Assembly: GCA_937902995.1 (NCBI GenBank)
Contig: CALEKY010000161.1
Span: 1-10,470 of the forward strand
Source: an uncultured Sinobacteraceae bacterium
GTDB taxonomy: Bacteria; Pseudomonadota; Gammaproteobacteria; Steroidobacterales; Steroidobacteraceae
Reading direction: 5' to 3'
DNA length: 10,470 nucleotides
In this document: positions 6,339-10,470 of the stretch, one piece after another
Layout of the letters: each line of letters opens with the position of its first letter
Numbering within the stretch: position 1 is the first letter of the stretch
The notes under the pieces: generated by a model
What the model was told of the DNA's origin: nothing
What the model saw: the letters and a program-made list of their open reading frames with translations, nothing else
Databases searched by the model: none
Program-made: the position numbers and the translations under genes

Positions 6339-7001
6339 TCACATCACCCGACGCACTTCGCCGAGCGTGCGCACGCCGAGATGGTTGGTGTTCAACGCAA
6401 GCCCGCTGCGGGCGTCGATCGTCACGCTCCGCACGCGATCGGCCACGAACGTCTCGAGCTCCACGATGGCGCCACCGACGTTGGCCGTGGCCTCGAACGT
6501 GTACTCGCCGGGGACGAGACGCTGCTCATCGTCGCCGGTACCGTCCCACTCGAAATCCTGCAATCCGGCATGCGCCGGCATCTCGATACGCCGTACGAGT
6601 TGTCCGGCCGAATCGATCACTCTGATCTGGACGCTCGTCGCACCGGACGGCACATCGATCGCGCCGCGGATCGAACCTTCGCTCGAAAGCGTCGCTTCTT
6701 CGCTCGAGACGAGCACTTCGCGTCCGACCAGCGTCGCGCCGTCTAGGACTTGCGATGCACGCATCGACTCGGCCATCTGCGAGAAAGCGGTCTGCAATTG
6801 CTGAATGCCGGACACCGTGCCGAACTGCGCGAGCTGACCGAGAAACTGCGTCGGATCCATGGCTTTGAACGGATCCTGGTTCTTGATCTGCGCGATCATG
6901 AGCTGCAGAAACTCGGTCTGGCCGAGCTGATCCTTGTTCTTCGATCCGCTCGCCGCGCTCGTCACGCTGCTCGTACTGTTGATCACATCGGCGATTGCCA
7001 T
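6339..7001 (-). CDS. flgD: Hook-assembly scaffold/cap protein FlgD
   Basis: FlgD sits at the tip of the growing hook and guides FlgE assembly. With the ATG at 7001 the product is 220 residues. The family motif lies at about residues 28-62 (GQTEFLQLMIAQIKNQDPFKAMDP, then TQFLGQLAQFG), followed by a helical segment GIQQLQTAFSQM. The C-terminal half holds the Ig-like/tudor part, with DFEWDGTGDDEQRLVPGEYTFEA. The longer reading from 7046 is rejected because its extra residues come from the heptamer array between flgC and flgD; GGGATGAAG lies just before the chosen ATG. The gene lies between flgC and flgE, its usual place. Confidence 0.95.
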   Translation of the reverse strand: MAIADVINSTSSVTSAASGSKNKDQLGQTEFLQLMIAQIKNQDPFKAMDPTQFLGQLAQFGTVSGIQQLQTAFSQMAESMRASQVLDGATLVGREVLVSSEEATLSSEGSIRGAIDVPSGATSVQIRVIDSAGQLVRRIEMPAHAGLQDFEWDGTGDDEQRLVPGEYTFEATANVGGAIVELETFVADRVRSVTIDARSGLALNTNHLGVRTLGEVRRVM

Positions 7002-7036
7002 TTCTTCATCCCAGCTCGGTCGCTCAAACGACCTTC

Positions 7037-7084
7037 CACTCCCCACTCACCATTCACGACTCACTAATCACGAGTCACGAACCG
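7037..7084. repeat. Heptamer array of a TCAC family in the flgC/flgD gap
   Basis: Six 7-base units: CACTCCC, CACTCAC, CATTCAC, GACTCAC, TAATCAC, GAGTCAC, then GAACCGT in register. Its composition is less GC-rich than the other families. The array fills the gap up to the flgC stop codon at 7085. GACTC at 7058-7062 and GAGTC at 7072-7076 form a small inverted repeat. Confidence 0.85.
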
Positions 7085-7498
7085 TCACTGCCCCAACCGC
7101 AGGGTTGCGAGCATCATTTCCTTCGCCGTATTCATGACTTCCACGTTGTTCTGGTACGAACGCGATGCGGAGATCATGTTGACCATCTCTTCCACCGTAT
7201 TCACCGCGGGCGCGTACACGTAGCCGTTCTCGTCGGCGAGCGGATTGCCGGGCTCGTAACGGGCCGTCGGCGGTGCCGCGCTTTCGTAGATGCCCTTCAC
7301 TGCGACTCCGCTCGTCGCCGCGTTCGCACCGAGCCCGGCACGAATGGCTTCGAACAGCGGATGCTTCGCTTTGTAAACGTTGTTTGGATCTCCGCTGACG
7401 CTTTCGGCGTTCGCGAGATTGCTCGCCGTCGTATTGAGACGTACCGACTGCGCGCTCATTCCCGAGCCGGCGACTTCGAAAATCTTGAAGCTGGACAT
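7085..7498 (-). CDS. flgC: Flagellar proximal rod protein FlgC
   Basis: FlgC is a small proximal rod subunit, secreted by the flagellar type III system. The 137-residue length fits the family (134 in E. coli). It begins MSSFKIFEVAGSGMSAQSVRLNTTASNLANAES. Near the middle is FEAIRAGLG, followed by PGNPLADENGYVYAPAVNTVEEMVNMISASRSYQNNVEVMNTAKEMMLATLRLG, the diagnostic C-terminal block of FlgC. The start is an ATG with CGGAG 8 nt upstream. It lies 79 bp after flgB; that gap shows no heptamer array. Confidence 0.97.
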   Translation of the reverse strand: MSSFKIFEVAGSGMSAQSVRLNTTASNLANAESVSGDPNNVYKAKHPLFEAIRAGLGANAATSGVAVKGIYESAAPPTARYEPGNPLADENGYVYAPAVNTVEEMVNMISASRSYQNNVEVMNTAKEMMLATLRLGQ

Positions 7499-7577
7499 CG
7501 TTCGAGCTCCGCGATTAAGGCCTTACACGCCTACCGATGCTGTCGAAAAACATTTCCGCGCGTTCGCATGACGAGCG

Positions 7578-7982
7578 TTACTGCCCCGTGATCGCCGTCA
7601 GCAACCCGCGAAACTTCGAGTTGATAAAAGTCAGCGTCGCCTGATAGCGCACCGCGTTCTCGGCGAACGCCGCTTGCTCGAGCTGCACGTCGACGGTGTT
7701 GCCGTCCAGAGAAGGCGCAAGCGGCGTGCGGTACTTAAGCTCGGCGACGGTCGTGCCGTTAACTTGTTGCGTGCCGATGTGCCGCGCCTGAGTCGTGCGC
7801 AGCTGCCCAACGGACTGAGCGCTGCTCGCCTCGGCCAGCGCGCTCCTGAAATCGATATCTCGCGCGCGATAACCCGGCGTATCGGCGTTGGCGATGTTCG
7901 ACGCGAGCACTTGCGTGCGTTGGGAGTACAACGTCAGCGCCTTCGCGTGCACGCCAAGATAAGCATCGAGATCGTTCGGCAT
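7578..7982 (-). CDS. flgB: Flagellar proximal rod protein FlgB
   Basis: FlgB is a proximal rod subunit and the first gene of the sigma-54-driven rod/hook operon. With the ATG at 7982 the product has 134 residues, the family norm being about 135-138. It reads MPNDLDAYLGVHAKALTLYSQRTQVLASNIANADTPGYRARDIDF, close in form to E. coli FlgB (ANIANADTPGYQARDIDF). The C-terminal part has DGNTVDVQLEQAAFAENAVRYQATLTFINSKF. A longer frame opening at a TTG (8024) is rejected, because its start codon lies inside the sigma-54 box and upstream of the predicted transcription start. GGAAG sits 5 nt before the chosen ATG. Confidence 0.97.
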   Translation of the reverse strand: MPNDLDAYLGVHAKALTLYSQRTQVLASNIANADTPGYRARDIDFRSALAEASSAQSVGQLRTTQARHIGTQQVNGTTVAELKYRTPLAPSLDGNTVDVQLEQAAFAENAVRYQATLTFINSKFRGLLTAITGQ

Positions 7983-8019
7983 GGCTCTTCCGCCAGAAAA
8001 CTGTCCTGGCGAAGTGATT

Positions 8020-8035
8020 AGCAAGCGTCATGCCA
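8020..8035 (-). promoter_or_regulatory. Sigma-54 promoter of the flgB operon
   Basis: The minus strand reads TGGCATGACGCTTGCT, with exact GG-N10-GC spacing and one departure from the TGGCACG-N4-TTGCW core. The predicted start is near 8009, giving a 27-nt leader before the flgB ATG. It differs from the flgA box at only 2 of 16 bases. The dyad element lies at about -119. Confidence 0.85.
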
Positions 8036-8109
8036 GTGGCGCAGAACGAGCGCCGCCCAAGGCGCGATCACACGCAAAGCGCGAAAACGGATTCTGAAGT
8101 TGAGAAAGA

Positions 8110-8136
8110 CATCACGGGTGCGGCAAATCCTTGCCG
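8110..8136. promoter_or_regulatory. Dyad element, candidate enhancer for flgB and perhaps flgA
   Basis: It contains CATCACG, two bases, TG, then CGGCAA-ATCC-TTGCCG (8121-8136). It is identical to 1160-1186 at 22 of 27 positions. It lies at about -119 from the flgB start and about -214 from the flgA start. Sigma-54 activators act at a distance and in either orientation, so one site could serve both divergent promoters. Confidence 0.6.
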
Positions 8137-8216
8137 CCCTGCAAGCGCCGCCTGAACGCAAAGCCTCCGCGCCGGCGAGCACCGATTCAGGTGCGCGGCG
8201 TACAACTGATACGTGA
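8112..8216 (+). ncRNA. Possible partial c-di-GMP-I (GEMM) riboswitch-like sequence
   Basis: GGCAAA at 8122-8127 is followed 28 bases later by ACGCAAAGCCTCC (8156-8168), the order of the two conserved joining segments of c-di-GMP-I riboswitches; the second is identical to my recollection of the Vibrio Vc2 core. TCACG (8112-8116) can pair with CGTGA (8212-8216) as an outer stem, and GCACC/GGTGC plus CGCCG/CGGCG form a third stem. Against it: no GAAA-type tetraloop or receptor, no AGCCGGGUUNCC-like 3' segment, GGCAAA is already explained by the dyad repeat, no promoter is seen upstream, and the flgA sigma-54 start lies downstream. Treat as a hypothesis. Confidence 0.2.
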
Positions 8217-8242
8217 GCGTTCGATCCGCTCGCGGAATTTTC
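8212..8242 (+). terminator. Terminator-like hairpin upstream of the flgA promoter
   Basis: CGTGAGCG (8212-8219) pairs with CGCTCGCG (8227-8234) over all 8 positions, one of them a G-T wobble, with a 7-base loop. It is followed by GAATTTTCT, a short T-run on the plus strand only. It precedes the flgA sigma-54 box, so it could insulate flgA from upstream readthrough or attenuate a leader transcript. No upstream plus-strand gene exists for it to terminate in this window. Confidence 0.4.
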
Positions 8243-8315
8243 TAGCTCATCGAGTGAGAGCCAAGTCACAACTTGCAGCAGGCGCATTCGCTCGCTGTCC
8301 TTGCGCGCGCCGTAT

Positions 8316-8331
8316 TGGCATTTCGCTTGCT
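8316..8331 (+). promoter_or_regulatory. Sigma-54 promoter of flgA
   Basis: The plus strand reads TGGCATTTCGCTTGCT with exact GG-N10-GC spacing. The predicted start is near 8342, giving a 28-nt leader before the ATG at 8370. Spacing and sequence nearly mirror the flgB promoter. Confidence 0.8.
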
Positions 8332-8369
8332 GTTCATCTAGCAGCGTCAAGCCAACGACGACGGATGGG

Positions 8370-9071
8370 ATGTTTCACCGATTTCAGATCGTAGCGCTCG
8401 TTCTCGCGCTCACCGCGCTGACGAGTGCGCGCGCACAGGCGAGCCAGCCGCTCGAAACGATTCGCTCCGCAGCGGAGAGCTTCGTGCAATCGCAGCTGCC
8501 TCCGACGAAAGGCACTTATTTCGTGACAGCCGGACGGCTCGATTCGCGCCTGCGCTTGGCTGCATGTGGCAAGCCGCTCGAGGCCTTCGTAGCGAATGGC
8601 GGCTCCGTTCAAGCGCGCACGACCGTCGGCGTTCGTTGTCCCGATCCTGGGAGCTGGACCGTATACGTTCCGGTGAACGTCGAGCTCGAGGCGCCAGTGC
8701 TCGTGTTACGCCGTCCGCTTGCCAGACGTGCGTACATCGCTGCGGGCGATGTGGAGTTGCAGACGCGTCGCTTGCCGGGCTTGGCTTCGAACTTTTTGAG
8801 CGATGTGAGCAGCATCCAAGGCCGGCGTCTGCGACGCGCGCTGCCCACAGGCGCACCGCTCACATTCGACGCGCTCGACCGCGCGGTATTGGTTCAACGC
8901 GGCCAGCAGGTGACGCTGCTTGCATCCAACGGTGCTGTCGAGATTCGCGCTCAGGGTCAGGCCTTGAGCGAAGGCGGCGCGTACGACCGCGTGCGAGTTC
9001 AAAACTCGAGCTCGCGCAAGATCGTGGAGGGCGTCGTGGATGAAAGCGGAGTCGTCAGGGTCGATCTGTGA
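8370..9071 (+). CDS. flgA: Flagellar P-ring assembly chaperone FlgA
   Basis: FlgA is a periplasmic protein needed for FlgI to form the P ring. With the ATG at 8370 the product has 233 residues. It has a Sec signal (hydrophobic IVALVLALTALTSA, then AQA cleavage after about residue 24). The body contains RLRLAACGKPLEAFV and VGVRCPDPGSWTVYVPVNVEL; C66 and C90 could form a disulphide. From about residue 108 there is a SAF-type domain (VLVLRRPLARRAYIAAGDVELQTRRLPG), and the C-terminus has the usual GQQVTLLASNGAVEIRAQGQALSEGG and VRVQNSSSRKIVEGVV. A longer frame from a TTG at 8301 is rejected because it begins upstream of the sigma-54 box. The Shine-Dalgarno is weak. It is divergent from flgB, as in E. 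coli. Confidence 0.95.
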   Translation: MFHRFQIVALVLALTALTSARAQASQPLETIRSAAESFVQSQLPPTKGTYFVTAGRLDSRLRLAACGKPLEAFVANGGSVQARTTVGVRCPDPGSWTVYVPVNVELEAPVLVLRRPLARRAYIAAGDVELQTRRLPGLASNFLSDVSSIQGRRLRRALPTGAPLTFDALDRAVLVQRGQQVTLLASNGAVEIRAQGQALSEGGAYDRVRVQNSSSRKIVEGVVDESGVVRVDL

Positions 9072-9283
9072 GCGTCGGAACGGCTTACACTCGAAGGCGC
9101 GTCGGATTCCTGACACTCGGTGCGACCCTGAAACACCGGCCGCGAAAATGTGCCGGCGTTCAAGGTTCGGCGCTGGAGCGCGTCACACCGCGAAGGTCTT
9201 GATTTAACGTAGTTTGGGAAAGCGGAGTTACCGGTTGCGGGATTGCCCTAAGGCGCTCATGAGGCTGCATCCGACCTGAGTGC
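9072..9283. other. flgA/flgM intergenic gap
   Basis: No gene or heptamer array is seen. CCGGC at 9136-9140 and GCCGG at 9152-9156 make a small hairpin with an 11-base loop and no T-run, a weak candidate for an end of the flgA transcript. The sigma-28 promoter of flgM follows directly. Confidence 0.5.
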
Positions 9284-9310
9284 TAAAGTTCTCAGGAAGG
9301 CTGCCGCTAT
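9284..9310 (+). promoter_or_regulatory. Sigma-28 (FliA) promoter of flgMN
   Basis: TAAAGTTC (9284-9291), an 11-base spacer, then GCCGCTAT (9303-9310) match the sigma-28 consensus TAAAGTTT-N11-GCCGATAA closely, with the standard spacing. The start should fall near 9317, about 22 nt before the flgM start. Expression of the anti-sigma factor from its own sigma gives negative feedback. Confidence 0.85.
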
Positions 9311-9326
9311 ACCCCTCATGCGAGTT

Positions 9327-9331
9327 AGGAG
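9327..9331 (+). promoter_or_regulatory. Ribosome-binding site fixing the flgM GTG start
   Basis: AGGAG lies 8 nt before GTG at 9340. It decides for the GTG start over the upstream in-frame codon at 9280, which lies before the sigma-28 promoter. Confidence 0.8.
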
Positions 9332-9339
9332 TACTGGAC

Positions 9340-9645
9340 GTGAGTACCAAGATTGATGGGCTTCAGAACCGCCCCGTACAGATCGGCGCCGGCAAACAGG
9401 TGTCCGGTACGAACGAGGCGGCGGGCGCACCGGCAAAAACGCCGAGTGTAGAAACCAGCACGGTTCATATCACCGAGCAGGCTCGGCAGCTAGCGGCGCT
9501 CGAGCAGGCGTTGAACGACATTCCGGTCGTGAACGAGGCGCGTGTTGCGGCTATTCGCAATGCGATCGAACACGGTCGTTACGAGATCGACGCCGAACGC
9601 ATCGCCGATAAGCTGCTGCGCATGGAGCGAGAACTGGGCATTTGA
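9340..9645 (+). CDS. flgM: Anti-sigma-28 factor FlgM
   Basis: FlgM binds FliA (sigma-28) until the hook is complete, then is exported through the flagellum, releasing sigma-28 for late genes. The 101-residue product has the usual size (about 97-107). The start, VSTKIDGLQNRPVQI after GTG, has the family's short (M)S.KI.GL form. A low-complexity Ala/Thr/Pro region follows (about residues 16-45), fitting the disordered N-terminal half. The C-terminal half carries the sigma-binding helices: IPVVNEARVAAIRNAIEHGRYEID followed by AERIADKLLRMERELG. It is driven by the sigma-28 promoter and co-oriented with flgN 56 bp downstream, as in other flgMN pairs. Confidence 0.95.
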   Translation: MSTKIDGLQNRPVQIGAGKQVSGTNEAAGAPAKTPSVETSTVHITEQARQLAALEQALNDIPVVNEARVAAIRNAIEHGRYEIDAERIADKLLRMERELGI

Positions 9646-9655
9646 TCGGGGTCTC

Positions 9656-9673
9656 CCCGTCCGTCGCGACGGG
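9656..9673 (+). repeat. Hairpin between flgM and flgN
   Basis: CCCGTC (9656-9661) pairs with GACGGG (9668-9673) around a 6-base loop. No T-run follows, so it is more likely an RNA-stability or partial-attenuation structure in the flgMN message than a full terminator. Confidence 0.4.
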
Positions 9674-9688
9674 CAGATCCCGGTGATT

Positions 9689-9694
9689 GAGGAG
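9689..9694 (+). promoter_or_regulatory. Ribosome-binding site fixing the flgN GTG start
   Basis: GAGGAG lies 7 nt before the GTG at 9702. It overlaps the alternative TTG start at 9687, which it therefore argues against. Confidence 0.8.
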
Positions 9695-9701
9695 TCGATC
9701 C

Positions 9702-10187
9702 GTGGATCCGTCTGTCTGTCGCGAACATCTTTCCAAACTCATCGCCGAAGAATCGCAGGCACTCGCCCGTCTGGAAGGGCTGCTCGACAAAGAACACGAG
9801 TACCTGCTCGCCAACGACATCGACTCGCTCGACCGCGCCGGCGAAGCGCGTCAATCCTGTATCGCCGAGCTCGTTCGCATCGAAGATGAACGTCGTACGC
9901 TCTGCCGCATGCACAATTTGTCGGCCGATCGTTTCGGTTTGGAGCAACTTCTCAAATGGTGCGATCCGACCCACAGCCTGCAACCGCGTATTGCCGATTG
10001 CGCTGAACGTGCCGGACGCTGCCGCAACTTGAACGAACGCAATGGCGTACTGGTTACGGCCCGCTTGAAGCGCGTCGAAGGCATGCTCCAGGTGATCACA
10101 GGCCGCAACGCGCACGAAAAGCTGTACGGTCGACAAGGCGATTTCGCGGTCACGAGCCGCACCTCGAACGTGCTCGCCAAGGCCTGA
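9702..10187 (+). CDS. flgN: Flagellar export chaperone FlgN
   Basis: FlgN is a cytoplasmic chaperone that binds the hook-filament junction proteins FlgK and FlgL and delivers them for export. The product is 161 residues, somewhat longer than enterobacterial FlgN (about 140). It is almost wholly helical and Glu/Arg/Leu-rich, with HLSKLIAEESQALARLEGLLDKEHEYLLANDIDSLDRAGEARQ as the typical N-terminal coiled-coil segment and a later LNERNGVLVTARLKRVEGML helix; the tail has LYGRQGDF, a common FlgN ending. FlgN sequences diverge strongly, so the position directly after flgM is a main part of the evidence. GTG start with a strong GAGGAG site. Confidence 0.9.
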   Translation: MDPSVCREHLSKLIAEESQALARLEGLLDKEHEYLLANDIDSLDRAGEARQSCIAELVRIEDERRTLCRMHNLSADRFGLEQLLKWCDPTHSLQPRIADCAERAGRCRNLNERNGVLVTARLKRVEGMLQVITGRNAHEKLYGRQGDFAVTSRTSNVLAKA

Positions 10188-10202
10188 CGGTCGAAACTTC
10201 CG

Positions 10203-10225
10203 CCTGTCGCCCCGTAGTCGACAGG
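10203..10225. terminator. Candidate bidirectional terminator between flgN and the flagellin gene
   Basis: CCTGTCG (10203-10209) and CGACAGG (10219-10225) form a 7-bp GC-rich stem with a 9-base loop between two convergent genes. There is no T-run, so intrinsic termination is unproven. The stem is made from the CTGTCGC heptamer family; further degenerate units (CTGTCGC at 10226, CTGTCAC at 10240) follow. Confidence 0.35.
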
Positions 10226-10247
10226 CTGTCGCCCGTAACCTGTCACC
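10203..10247. repeat. Degenerate heptamer array (CTGTCGC family) in the flgN/flagellin gap
   Basis: CTGTCGC at 10204, CTGTCGC at 10226 and CTGTCAC at 10240 with intervening CCCGTA-type units; the last two are 14 bases apart, while the first is off register by one. It is a worn copy of the family seen at 101-130 and 711-745. Confidence 0.45.
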
Positions 10248-10252
10248 TAATC

Positions 10253-10470
10253 TCAGCGCAAGAGGCTCAGTACGAGCTGCGGCGTCGTGTTCGCCTGCGC
10301 GACCATCGCGATGCCCGCCTGCTGCAGGATCTGGGCGCGCGTGAGCGCCGCAGTTTCGGCTGCATAGTCCGCATCCTGGATGCGCGAGCGGCTTGCCGAG
10401 AGCGACTCGGCACTGGTCGTCAGATTGGCGATCGTGGATTCGAGTCGATTGAGCTGCCCACCGATCTCCG
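10253..10470 (-). CDS. fliC: Flagellin, C-terminal fragment (gene runs off the window)
   Basis: Flagellin is the filament subunit. Only the last 72 codons are present, ending in TGA at 10255-10253; the 5' part and the promoter lie outside the window. The fragment reads EIGGQLNRLESTITNL, then TTSAESLSASRSRIQDADYAAETAALTRAQILQQAGIAMVAQANTTPQLVLSLLR. This is the conserved D0/D1 C-terminal domain: LESTI.NL, SRI.DADYA.E.A.L...QILQQAG.AM.AQAN..PQ.VL.LL. The usual C-terminal Leu-Leu-Arg/Gly is present. It is convergent with flgN across a 65-bp gap. The symbol could equally be fla or flaA in this organism, and more than one flagellin gene may follow. Confidence 0.95.
   Translation of the reverse strand, partial: EIGGQLNRLESTIANLTTSAESLSASRSRIQDADYAAETAALTRAQILQQAGIAMVAQANTTPQLVLSLLR

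Larger units (their letters stand above)
7983..8369. promoter_or_regulatory. Divergent flgB/flgA control region
   Basis: This 387-bp stretch has no convincing gene. It holds a sigma-54 box facing flgB (8020-8035), the CGGCAA dyad element (8110-8136), a riboswitch-like stretch and hairpin (8112-8242) and a sigma-54 box facing flgA (8316-8331). No heptamer arrays are seen, in contrast to most gaps in the minus-strand cluster. Short frames through it lack start sites or homology that I can recognise. Confidence 0.75.

Noticed and set aside
7983..8024. Upstream TTG start extending FlgB by 14 residues
   Set aside because: The start codon lies in the sigma-54 box and before the predicted transcription start; the ATG at 7982 has a Shine-Dalgarno and matches the family N-terminus.
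8036..8052. Plus-strand sigma-54 box that could drive a riboswitch leader
   Set aside because: GG-N10-GC spacing is met but the -12 part reads GAGC and other consensus bases are missing.
8301..8369. Upstream TTG start extending FlgA by 23 residues
   Set aside because: It contains the sigma-54 promoter and would put a polar, Cys/Ser/Thr-rich stretch before a normal signal peptide.

Overview
The window is almost entirely a bacterial flagellar locus: the rod, hook and ring genes of a polar-type flagellum, with an export-chaperone/anti-sigma unit and the 3' end of a flagellin gene. GC-rich DNA, a FlgJ carrying a muramidase domain, P- and L-ring genes (a Gram-negative envelope), sigma-54 promoters on the rod/hook genes and a sigma-28 promoter on flgM together suggest a gammaproteobacterium with a Pseudomonas/Vibrio/Xanthomonas-like flagellar hierarchy. 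The abundant 7-base-periodic arrays are, in my recollection, common in Xanthomonadales and relatives, but I cannot confirm a genus.

Layout. Minus strand, read right to left: flgB, flgC, flgD, flgE, flgF, flgG, flgH, flgI (7982 to 1331), then a 292-bp gap and flgJ (1038 to 136). Plus strand: flgA (8370-9071), flgM (9340-9645), flgN (9702-10187). At the right edge, convergent with flgN, lies the C-terminal part of a flagellin gene (10253 onwards, minus strand). flgB and flgA diverge from a 387-bp control region.

Regulation visible in sequence. Three sigma-54 boxes (GG-N10-GC with TGGCA/TTGCT context) precede flgB, flgA and flgJ, each with its predicted start about 27-32 nt before the start codon. 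A 27-bp element centred on the dyad CGGCAA-N4-TTGCCG occurs twice, about 110-120 bp upstream of the flgJ and flgB starts; it is the best candidate for the shared enhancer of the flagellar sigma-54 activator. flgMN has a near-consensus sigma-28 promoter. The order is therefore: sigma-54 genes build rod, rings and hook; FlgM is exported and frees sigma-28; flgMN and probably flagellin follow.

Unexplained structure. Degenerate tandem heptamers of several families fill many of the gaps in the minus-strand cluster (not the flgB/flgA control region or the flgA/flgM gap). In three gaps they lie as inverted pairs able to form RNA hairpins. They also enter coding DNA: about 43 residues of the FlgJ interdomain linker are translated heptamers, and one array lies in the possible signal-peptide N-region of FlgI. 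The flgB/flgA control region also holds a sequence resembling part of a c-di-GMP-I riboswitch next to a terminator-like hairpin; this is weakly supported and argued for and against below.
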